Below are positions 1 to 5,738 of a DNA stretch of 6,637 nt, one piece after another. The position numbers were made by a program, and so were the translations under genes. Source of the DNA: CAYYWV01 sp964475385 (GTDB taxonomy: Bacteria; Pseudomonadota; Alphaproteobacteria; JAAXGF01); contig CAYYWV010000122.1 in assembly GCA_964475385.1 (NCBI GenBank), forward strand, positions 1-6,637. Reading direction: 5' to 3'. Position 1 is the first letter of the stretch. Each line of letters begins with the position of its first letter. The notes beneath the pieces were generated by a model that was not told the origin of the DNA, made no database searches, and saw only the letters and a program-made list of their open reading frames with translations.

Positions 1-142
1 GCGGCGTTGGACCGGCGGAGGAGCCGCCCGCGAGCCAGCGCACGATGATGACGACGACGGCGACGGCGGCGGCGAGCACCGCGATCATCACGATCGGACC
101 GAAGATCATGCCGTACCAGGGCATATAGCCCCATTGCTCCAT
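1..142 (-). CDS. Small one-helix membrane protein, SHOCT-like, C-terminus outside window
   Basis: This reading frame starts with ATG at 142 (minus strand) and is open through 47 codons to the window edge, so its 3' end is missing. The start is backed by a strong Shine-Dalgarno sequence, AAAGGAGG (complement of 149-156), 6 nt upstream. The protein begins with an aromatic, Met-rich stretch (MEQWGYMPWYGM), followed by one hydrophobic helix at about residues 12-35 rich in Val, Ile and Ala. The positive end RW follows at 35-37, and then a Gly/Ser/Pro linker. This layout resembles the short bacterial proteins that carry one N-terminal helix and a C-terminal SHOCT domain, but the part that would hold that domain is not present here. 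It lies 73 nt downstream of the glucosidase gene on the same strand and could be co-transcribed with it. Function unknown; it could equally be an unrelated small membrane protein. Confidence 0.6.
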   Translation of the reverse strand, partial: MEQWGYMPWYGMIFGPIVMIAVLAAAVAVVVIIVRWLAGGSSAGPTP

Positions 143-148
143 CACGGG

Positions 149-156
149 CCTCCTTT
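149..156 (-). promoter_or_regulatory. Shine-Dalgarno of the small membrane protein
   Basis: AAAGGAGG on the minus strand ends 6 nt before the ATG at 142. It is the main support for calling this truncated reading frame a real gene. Confidence 0.65.
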
Positions 157-215
157 GCGGCGGGTCATGGGGGCAGCTTAGCCTATGGGCGCGCTCCGCG
201 ACAGGGGCGGGGTTC

Positions 216-2414
216 TCAGCTCAGCACCATCACGCCGACGTCGCCGTCGCGGGCGAGCACGTTGACCGAAACATCGCTGCGATGGCGGCGCAGGAAAAGA
301 TCGACGCGGCTCGCGCCGACCCTGAGGCCCCGGATGCAAACCTCGTCGAGGAAGGGGGGCAACATCGGCCGGGTAAGCCGGATGACGTTGGCGGCGTGAT
401 CGCAGTCGAGGCCGAGGCAGGCTTCGAGGAAAGCGAACGGCGCGGCGCTCGCCCAGGCCTGCGGCCAGCAGGCGACCGGGTAAAGGGTCGGCCCCTGGCG
501 CGCCCGCCGCGGAAAGCCGCAGAACAGCTCGGGCAGCCGGTGAAGGTCCATGGCGTTGGCGGCGTCGGCGATCCCTTCGACGATGCGCAGCACCTCGGCC
601 TTGAAGCCGTAGCGCGAGAGCCCGAGCGCGATCAGCGCGTTGTCGTGGGGCCAGACCGACCCGTTGTGGTAGGACATCGGGTTGTAGTTCGCCATGTCCG
701 CGGCGACCGTGCGCACGCCCCAGCCCGAGAAGGAATCGCGGGCGAGAAGGGTCTGCGCAAGCGCAACGGCGCGGTCGTGGCGGGCGATTCCTGCGAACAG
801 GGCGTGGCCCGCGTTCGAGGTCTTGACCCGACAGGGCCGGCCGTCGCCGTCGAGCGCAAGCGCGTAAGTCCCAAGCTCGGCGCACCAGAAGGCGCGGTCG
901 AAGCGGTCGCGAAGGGCGTCGGCCTCGCGGTCGAGCGCGTCGGCCTCGGCCGTGTGGCCGAGCGCGCGGGCGAGCCGGGCGGCGTGGCGCTTGGCGGCGA
1001 AGACATAGCCTTGCACCTCGCAAAGCGCGATCGGCCCCGCGGCCGGCGCGCCGTCGGCGTGGAAGATCGAATCGTCGGAGTCCTTCCAGCCCTGATTGGC
1101 GAGCCCGCGGTCCCGGCGCTCATAGTCGACGAAGCCGTCGCCATTGCTGTCGCCCGGACCGTCGATCCAGGCGAGCGCCGCCTCGATGTTGGGCCAGAGC
1201 CGGGCGATGGCCGCAATGTCGCCGGTGCGCGCGTAGTAAAGGCCGGCGAGCATGACGAACAGAGGGGTGACGTCCACGCTGCCGTAGTAATGGCGGAAGG
1301 GAACCTCGCCGAGCTGGGCCATTTCGCCGGCTCGGGTCTCGTGAACGATCTTGCCGGGGGCGGCCTCCGATTCGGGATCGGTCTCGGTCGCTTGGGTGGC
1401 GGCGAGATAATCGAGCACCCCGCGCGCGATCCCGGGGTCGAACCACAGCATTTCGATCGCGGTGATGATGCCGTCGCGGCCGAAGGCGGTCGAGAACCAG
1501 GGAATGCCCGCGTAAGGGTAGGGGCCGTGGCGAGTCTTGGTGATCAGCATGCGCAGATCCGCGAGCGCCCGGCACAGGATCTCGTTGAACAGCTCGTTCG
1601 AGGTCTCGACCGTGGATTTGTCGGCGACCTCGCGGCGCATCGCGCGCCGCGTCTCGCGCAGGCAGGGGAAGAACAGCCGCGGCGAGCGCGGGGTCGCCCG
1701 GTTGCAGGCGACGGTCACGAAAACGGCGGCGCGCGCTCCGGGTTCGAGATCGATATCGAAGGTCGCGGACCGCTTGTCGAGACGCTTGGGCTCGGGCTCG
1801 AAGGCGATGGTCGTCAGCCGTTCGACTCCGTCGACGCCGAGATATCGGAAGCGCACCGCGTGGTTTTCGGGTTGGTCGATCTTGAGCGCGCCTCGGCGGG
1901 GACGCTTGTGACCGCGAACCTCGAAGATGTCGGCGAAGTCGGCCGCGAAGTCGATGCGAAGCCGGACCCGGTGCCGCCGCGGGCCGAAGTTGCGCAGCCG
2001 CAGCCGCTCGTAGCAGGCGTCGCGCCAGAGAAACTTGGTCCGTCCGATGTGGATGGTGTCGCGGCGCAGAACCACGCGCCCGCGCCGGGTTATGTCCGGG
2101 TTGGCGAGATCGACGGCGAGAAGGGCGTTGTCGTCTTGGACGGTCGAGCTCAAGAGCAGCGGCCGCTTGCCGTCGATGACGAGCCTGAGCTGGGACAGAT
2201 GCCGCGTGTCGCCGTGGAACAGCCCTTCGGGGCTGCGCTCCGAACCGAGGATGTCGCCGTAATGGTCGAACACGGCGAAGACGTCGTCGTGCTTAAGCGT
2301 CCGCGGTCGACGCTCAAGGATCGACGACGTCGCCGGGATATAGAACTCGGGGGTCGGCTGGCGCGGCGGGGCTTCGACCGGCGACGGCTGAAGCGGTTGT
2401 TCGCGCGGCGGCAT
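216..2414 (-). CDS. Amylo-alpha-1,6-glucosidase (glycogen debranching enzyme type)
   Basis: Cytoplasmic glycoside hydrolase of 732 residues, predicted to cleave alpha-1,6 branches or related alpha-glucosidic bonds in glycogen-like glucans. There is no signal peptide. After a Pro-rich tail (1-25), residues about 38-245 look like the beta-rich N-terminal domain of bacterial debranching enzymes (GDE_N_bis type). Residues about 270-690 form the (alpha/alpha)6-barrel catalytic part. Visible family motifs are FGRDG (311-315), GKIVHETRAGEMA (354-366), YYGSVDVTPLF (376-386), WKDSDDS (443-449), the acidic ALCEVQGY with Glu466, SYHNGSVWPHDN (581-592) and CWPQAW (649-654). The catalytic acids are probably among these Asp and Glu residues, but I cannot assign them without an alignment. 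The ATG at 2414 lies 13 nt after the glycosyltransferase stop. Only a weak AAGG-type ribosome site, overlapping that stop, precedes it, which suggests translational coupling. The length is close to that of homologues. The exact substrate is not shown by the sequence. Confidence 0.9.
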   Translation of the reverse strand: MPPREQPLQPSPVEAPPRQPTPEFYIPATSSILERRPRTLKHDDVFAVFDHYGDILGSERSPEGLFHGDTRHLSQLRLVIDGKRPLLLSSTVQDDNALLAVDLANPDITRRGRVVLRRDTIHIGRTKFLWRDACYERLRLRNFGPRRHRVRLRIDFAADFADIFEVRGHKRPRRGALKIDQPENHAVRFRYLGVDGVERLTTIAFEPEPKRLDKRSATFDIDLEPGARAAVFVTVACNRATPRSPRLFFPCLRETRRAMRREVADKSTVETSNELFNEILCRALADLRMLITKTRHGPYPYAGIPWFSTAFGRDGIITAIEMLWFDPGIARGVLDYLAATQATETDPESEAAPGKIVHETRAGEMAQLGEVPFRHYYGSVDVTPLFVMLAGLYYARTGDIAAIARLWPNIEAALAWIDGPGDSNGDGFVDYERRDRGLANQGWKDSDDSIFHADGAPAAGPIALCEVQGYVFAAKRHAARLARALGHTAEADALDREADALRDRFDRAFWCAELGTYALALDGDGRPCRVKTSNAGHALFAGIARHDRAVALAQTLLARDSFSGWGVRTVAADMANYNPMSYHNGSVWPHDNALIALGLSRYGFKAEVLRIVEGIADAANAMDLHRLPELFCGFPRRARQGPTLYPVACWPQAWASAAPFAFLEACLGLDCDHAANVIRLTRPMLPPFLDEVCIRGLRVGASRVDLFLRRHRSDVSVNVLARDGDVGVMVLS

Positions 2415-2427
2415 CGGGGCGCCGCCT

Positions 2428-3474
2428 TCAGGCCACGGCCGCGACCAGCGGCTCGGCGGTCAGCAGGCGCTCGTAAAGCGCGACGTAGTCCTCGGCCATC
2501 CTCCGGGCGGTGAACCGCGCCTCGAAGCGCGCCCGAATCCGCGCCCGATCGAGGGTCGCGGCGCGGGCGACCGCCTGCGCGGCGGCGTCCTCATTGTCGA
2601 CGATGAAGCCGGTCACTCCGTCCTCGACCACCTCGGGCACCGCTCCGCAAGGGTAAGCGATCACGGGCGTTCCGCAAGCCATCGCCTCGATCATGACGAG
2701 CCCGAAGGGCTCGGGCCAGTCGATCGGGAACAGGAAGGCCCGCGCGCGGCCCAGGAACTCGGCCTTGTCCGCTTCGCCGATCTCGCCGATGAACTCCACC
2801 CCGGGGCCGTCGAGCAAGGGGCGGATCGCCGTTTCGAAGTAGGGTCGATCGACGCGGTCGACCTTGGCCGCGATCTTGAGCGGAAGACCGGCGGCCCGGG
2901 CGATTCGAATCGCCCGGTCGGGCCGCTTCTCGGGCGAGATCCGGCCGAGAAAAGCGAGGTAATCGCCGCCCGGGCCCGGACGGTAGAGGTCTTCGGGCAG
3001 TCCGTGGTGGACCGTGCCGAGCCAGCGCACCTGCGGCATCGGGCGGCGCTGATCGTTCGAGATCGAGACCAGCGGCATCGCGCTGTAACGGCGGTAGAAC
3101 GGCGCGAGGTCGGACAGGTCCAGCCGGCCGTGAAGCGTGGTCACCGTGCGTTCGGCATAGGCCCGGAATGTGGGCATGTGCACGAGATCGAGGTGGAAGT
3201 GCAGGATATCGAAATCATCGACGCGGCGCATGACCTCGTCGAGCATGGCCAGATGGTGAGGCAGGTACTCCTTGACCGTCGGGTCGGTTCTGAGCGCTTG
3301 GGGCGCGCAAGGCACGAGCCGCGCCCGGGTGTGCGAATCCGCGCTCGCGAACAGCGTCACCTCGTGCCCCATGTCGACCAGCGCCTCGGTCAGGTAGGAA
3401 ACGATCCGTTCCGTGCCACCGTAGAACCGCGGCGGGACCGCTTCGATCAGAGGCGCGATTTGGGCGATTTTCAT
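2428..3474 (-). CDS. Glycosyltransferase family 4 (GT-B fold)
   Basis: Cytoplasmic retaining glycosyltransferase of 348 residues, expected to move a sugar from a nucleotide-sugar donor to an unidentified acceptor. The N-terminal half opens with MKIAQIAPLIEAVPP and the glycine-rich YGGTE (18-22), typical of the GT-B first Rossmann domain, followed by GHEVTLFAS (36-44). The C-terminal donor-binding domain shows LGRISPEKRPD (176-186), with the phosphate-contacting Arg178 and Lys183, then the EX7E motif EPFGLVMIE (Glu255 and Glu263) and ACGTPVIAYPCGAVPEVV (266-283). The frame is open 67 codons further upstream. I chose the ATG at 3474 because the family starts at MKIAQIAP and because AGGGAGG lies 6 nt before it. 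It is the first gene of a probable operon with the downstream glucosidase. Proteins of this type beside debranching-enzyme genes recur in alphaproteobacteria (general knowledge). A role in glucan or glycoconjugate synthesis is inferred, and the acceptor is unknown. Confidence 0.92.
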   Translation of the reverse strand: MKIAQIAPLIEAVPPRFYGGTERIVSYLTEALVDMGHEVTLFASADSHTRARLVPCAPQALRTDPTVKEYLPHHLAMLDEVMRRVDDFDILHFHLDLVHMPTFRAYAERTVTTLHGRLDLSDLAPFYRRYSAMPLVSISNDQRRPMPQVRWLGTVHHGLPEDLYRPGPGGDYLAFLGRISPEKRPDRAIRIARAAGLPLKIAAKVDRVDRPYFETAIRPLLDGPGVEFIGEIGEADKAEFLGRARAFLFPIDWPEPFGLVMIEAMACGTPVIAYPCGAVPEVVEDGVTGFIVDNEDAAAQAVARAATLDRARIRARFEARFTARRMAEDYVALYERLLTAEPLVAAVA

Positions 3475-3480
3475 GACAGT

Positions 3481-3487
3481 CCTCCCT
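3481..3487 (-). promoter_or_regulatory. Shine-Dalgarno fixing the glycosyltransferase start
   Basis: AGGGAGG on the minus strand with a 6-nt spacer to the ATG at 3474. It argues for this start over the longer open frame that begins at 3675. Confidence 0.7.
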
Positions 3488-3541
3488 TCTGGTGCAAGAA
3501 GAAAGTCCCGTAAGCTCTTTGTAGATAGATTATGAGGGATG

Positions 3542-3562
3542 CGGACCCGCCGCCGGGGTCCG
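3542..3562 (-). repeat. Inverted repeat in the glycosyltransferase leader
   Basis: The arms CGGACCC (3542-3548) and GGGTCCG (3556-3562) pair perfectly over 7 bp with a 7-nt loop. The structure lies 68 nt upstream of the glycosyltransferase ATG, inside the leader if the candidate promoter at 3585-3612 is used. No U-rich run follows it on the minus strand, so it is not a typical intrinsic terminator. It may stabilise the mRNA end, or it may be a chance product of high GC. Confidence 0.4.
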
Positions 3563-3584
3563 GCCGGCCAAGCCCCTGATCCGA

Positions 3585-3612
3585 TATGTAGCGACGCTGA
3601 GGCGCGGTGCAA
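3585..3612 (-). promoter_or_regulatory. Candidate promoter for the glycosyltransferase-glucosidase operon
   Basis: On the minus strand, TTGCAC (3607-3612) as a -35 element and TACATA (3585-3590) as a weak -10 element are separated by 16 nt. Transcription would start near 3578 and give a leader of about 100 nt carrying the 7-bp stem. The -10 match is poor, so this is a suggestion only. Confidence 0.25.
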
Positions 3613-3644
3613 GACCCCGCGCGGCGAAGGCATTCTTTTCAGAG

Positions 3645-3666
3645 GCCCGCGAACGGGTTCGCGGGC
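3645..3666. repeat. Perfect 22-bp palindrome between the PEBP and glycosyltransferase genes
   Basis: GCCCGCGAAC (3645-3654) is followed by GG and then its exact reverse complement GTTCGCGGGC (3657-3666). It sits 25 bp past the PEBP stop. A second short hairpin, GGCC-GAAA-GGCC (3677-3688), lies between the two. Together they may mark the end of the PEBP transcript. On the minus strand, however, the palindrome is followed by CTCTGAAAAG rather than a U-run, so a canonical Rho-independent terminator is not supported. A protein-binding palindrome is the alternative. Confidence 0.5.
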
Positions 3667-3690
3667 TCCGAACAAGGGCCGAAAGGCCGC

Positions 3691-4326
3691 TCAGCCGCCG
3701 CGGAGCGCGGGGTTGAGAGTGTAAGTGCCGGTCCAGCTCGCCTTGGCGAGCACGTGGCCCTCCATGGCGGCGAGCGCGTCCTTGCCGCCGAAGGGGCCTG
3801 AAAGGCCGAGGCTCGGGACGTCGAGGGCGTAGACCGTGAACACGTAATGGTGGAGGCGCTCGTCGTTCCACGGCGGGCAAGGGCCGTCGTAGCCTCCGTA
3901 GTCGCCCTTCATTTCAGGATCATTCGCGAACCAAGCGGTGTAGTCGTTGATCCCGCGCAAGCCATGATCGGTCGCGCCGATGGGCTTGCCGCCGGGGGTC
4001 ACGCCGTCGGAGTCGGCGCCGGCCGGGATCGACGTCCGGTCGGCCGGGATATCGACCAGAACCCAGTGGTAGAAGTCGACCCGGGGCAAGTCGGCGGGCA
4101 CGGTCGCGCCCTCCTTGTTGACGTCGTCGGGCACCGAGGGTACGTCGGGGTCGTGACAGATGAGCGCGAACGAGCGCGCGCCTTCGGGCGCGCCCGACCA
4201 GCGGACCGTGGGGTTGCGGTTTGGGCCGGTGGTGACGTGGCCTTCGTCGGCCGGAAGGCAGAAGGCGAAGTCGCCGGGGATCTCGCCGCCGTCCGGCCAT
4301 TCGTCGATGGTCACCTTGAGCGTCAT
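3691..4326 (-). CDS. YbhB/YbcL-family PEBP (Raf kinase inhibitor-like) protein
   Basis: Cytoplasmic protein of 211 residues in the phosphatidylethanolamine-binding protein superfamily. These are small beta-fold proteins with an anion-binding pocket, and the biochemical role of the bacterial members is mostly undefined. Family hallmarks are NPTVRWSGAPEGARSFAL (38-55), the DPDVP motif (59-63), VDFYHWVLVDIPA (83-95), and GPCPP (148-152) followed by HHYVFTVYALD (159-169), which together form the ligand pocket. There is no signal peptide, unlike some periplasmic relatives. I chose the ATG at 4326 (MTLKVTID) because AAGGAGG (complement of 4335-4341) precedes it by 8 nt. The same frame can be opened 15 codons earlier with an Arg-rich stretch that is not family-like. 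It is the first minus-strand gene after the divergent gap and is separated from the next gene by 216 bp, so it is probably transcribed alone. No ligand can be named. Confidence 0.93.
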   Translation of the reverse strand: MTLKVTIDEWPDGGEIPGDFAFCLPADEGHVTTGPNRNPTVRWSGAPEGARSFALICHDPDVPSVPDDVNKEGATVPADLPRVDFYHWVLVDIPADRTSIPAGADSDGVTPGGKPIGATDHGLRGINDYTAWFANDPEMKGDYGGYDGPCPPWNDERLHHYVFTVYALDVPSLGLSGPFGGKDALAAMEGHVLAKASWTGTYTLNPALRGG

Positions 4327-4370
4327 GGTCCTGTCCTCCTTCCTCCTCCGCGTCGCGATGGACCGGCTCA

Positions 4371-4399
4371 AGATGACCCCGCCTGGGCCGCGCCGTCAA
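4371..4399 (-). promoter_or_regulatory. Candidate promoter for the PEBP gene
   Basis: On the minus strand, TTGACG (4394-4399) matches the -35 consensus at five of six positions. It is followed 17 nt later by TCATCT (4371-4376), a weak -10. Transcription would start near 4364 and leave a leader of just under 40 nt that includes the AAGGAGG site. The -35 is convincing; the -10 is not. Confidence 0.35.
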
Positions 4400-4417
4400 C
4401 CGGATGAATTACACTGC

Positions 4418-4444
4418 TCGACCTCTCTTTCCCGCGGGTATATT
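4418..4444 (+). promoter_or_regulatory. Candidate promoter for the dpaL operon
   Basis: TATATT (4439-4444) matches the -10 consensus at five of six positions, in one of the few AT-rich spots of the window. A partial -35, TCGACC (4418-4423), lies 15 nt upstream. Transcription would start near 4451, giving a leader of about 29 nt to the ATG at 4480. This favours that start over the TTG at 4462. The 8-bp palindrome CCCGCGGG (4431-4438) fills the spacer just upstream of the -10 and could be an operator. Confidence 0.4.
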
Positions 4445-4479
4445 CAAGGCGATCGATTCTGTTGAGAGATTTTCGAGCG

Positions 4480-5718
4480 ATGGCGGCGCTTCCCGAACAC
4501 CGGTTCTCTCTGGCGCGAAACCCGCAAGCGGTTCGCGACGCGGCCTACGGTCCCGAGCAGGCGACGGCGCTCGACGAAGCCGGGCTTGCGCGCGCCCGCG
4601 CCGTCATTGCCGCCTGGCCGGGCTATGCGCCCACGCCGCTGGTCTCTCTGCCGGGGCTGGCCCGCGCCCTCGGGGTGGCGCGCATCGACTACAAGAACGA
4701 GGCCCCGCGTTTCGGCCTCGGCAGCTTCAAGCCGCTGGGCGGCGCCTATGCGGTCGCGCGCGCGCTCATGCGCCGGATCGCGCGGCGGACGGGCGGTCGC
4801 GAGCCCGCGGTCGCCGAACTCATCGCCGGGCGCTATCGCGAGATCGCCGCCACTGTCACGGTCGCCGCGGCGACCGACGGCAACCACGGCCGCTCGGTCG
4901 CCTGGGGCGCGCGGATGTTCGGCTGCCGCTCGGTGATCTTCATCCACGAGACCGTCACCGCCGCGCGCGAGCGCGCCATCGCCGCCCTCGGGGCCGAGGT
5001 GCGGCGCACGCCCGGCGCCTTCGACGATGCGGTGCGCATCGCGCAAGAGACCGCCGAAGCCGAAGGCTGGATCGTGGTTGCCGACACCTCCGACGGCCGC
5101 ATGGCCGAGGCGCCGCGCGAGGTCATGCAAGGGTACGCGCTGATGGCCGACGAGGTCATCGCCCAGCTCGGCGACGCCGCGCCGCCCAGCCATGTCTTCC
5201 TGCAGGCCGGGGTCGGCGGCATGGCGGCGGCGAGCTGCGCGCGGTTCTGGCAGGCGTTCGGGCCCCGCCGTCCAATCACCGTTCTGGTCGAGCCGGAGAC
5301 CGCCGCCTGCTGGTTCGCGAGCATCGAGGCGGGCCGCCCGGTCGCGGTGGACGGCGCGCTCGAATCGATCATGGCGGGGCTCGCCTGCGGCGAGGTCTCG
5401 CGGCTCGCCTGGCCGATTCTCGCCGCGGGCGCGCACGCCGCGATGACCGTGACCGACGAGGCCGCCGCCGAGTGCATGCGCCTTCTCGCCGAGGGGCGCT
5501 TCGGCGATGCCCCTCTCGTCGCCGGCGAATCCGCGGTCGCTGGGCTCGCCGGGCTGATCGCGGCCGCTTCGGACCGGGACGCGCGCGCGCGCCTCGGCCT
5601 CGATTCGGAAAGCCATGTGGTTCTGTTCGGGACCGAAGGAGCGACCGATCCCGAAACCTATGCCGCCATCGTCGGGCGCCCGCCCGAGGCGGTCATGGCC
5701 GCACCGGCCATCCGGTAG
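4480..5718 (+). CDS. dpaL: Diaminopropionate ammonia-lyase (PLP enzyme, YgeX/DpaL type)
   Basis: Fold-type II PLP enzyme of 412 residues; the E. coli homologue has 398. The family converts 2,3-diaminopropionate to pyruvate and two ammonia. Counting from the ATG at 4480, the Schiff-base lysine is Lys84 in RFGLGSFKPLGGAYAV, matching Lys77 of the E. coli enzyme. The general-base Asp is Asp133 in ATDGNHGRSVAW (Asp120 in E. coli), and the second conserved Asp is Asp202 in VADTS (Asp189). The phosphate-binding loop is QAGVGGM (242-248). SIMAGLACGE (296-305) and GESAVAGL (349-356) are also family motifs. The frame is open from a TTG at 4462 as well. I prefer the ATG because it gives a family-like length and a reasonable leader, although neither start has a good ribosome site. 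It heads a two-gene operon with the next PLP enzyme. One oddity is that the loop after Asp202 lacks the aromatic residues of the E. coli enzyme. A related ammonia-lyase with another substrate is possible. Confidence 0.88.
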   Translation: MAALPEHRFSLARNPQAVRDAAYGPEQATALDEAGLARARAVIAAWPGYAPTPLVSLPGLARALGVARIDYKNEAPRFGLGSFKPLGGAYAVARALMRRIARRTGGREPAVAELIAGRYREIAATVTVAAATDGNHGRSVAWGARMFGCRSVIFIHETVTAARERAIAALGAEVRRTPGAFDDAVRIAQETAEAEGWIVVADTSDGRMAEAPREVMQGYALMADEVIAQLGDAAPPSHVFLQAGVGGMAAASCARFWQAFGPRRPITVLVEPETAACWFASIEAGRPVAVDGALESIMAGLACGEVSRLAWPILAAGAHAAMTVTDEAAAECMRLLAEGRFGDAPLVAGESAVAGLAGLIAAASDRDARARLGLDSESHVVLFGTEGATDPETYAAIVGRPPEAVMAAPAIR

Positions 5719-5726
5719 AGGCCGAT

Positions 5727-5734
5727 AAAGGAGG
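5727..5734 (+). promoter_or_regulatory. Shine-Dalgarno of the cysteine-synthase-like gene
   Basis: AAAGGAGG lies in the 20-nt gap after the dpaL stop, 4 nt before the ATG at 5739. It marks this ATG as the start and suggests that the second gene is translated independently and more strongly than dpaL. Confidence 0.7.
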
Positions 5735-5738
5735 AACG

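Noticed and set aside
282..2513. A 743-codon open frame on the plus strand opposite the glucosidase gene
   Set aside because: It is antisense to a gene with clear family motifs. The translation is low-complexity and rich in Arg, Gly, Ala and Val with no recognisable domain. Long antisense open frames are expected in very GC-rich DNA.
3645..3666. Intrinsic terminator call for the 22-bp palindrome
   Set aside because: Neither strand has a run of U after the stem, so it is listed only as an inverted repeat.
3475..3675. A 67-residue N-terminal extension of the glycosyltransferase
   Set aside because: The family begins at MKIAQIAP and a good Shine-Dalgarno sequence precedes that ATG. The extension has no family resemblance and would run through the leader hairpin.
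4462..4479. TTG at 4462 as the dpaL start
   Set aside because: It would leave a leader of only about 11 nt from the candidate promoter and uses a rare start codon. The ATG at 4480 gives a family-like length. The ribosome site is weak for both, so the question is not fully closed.
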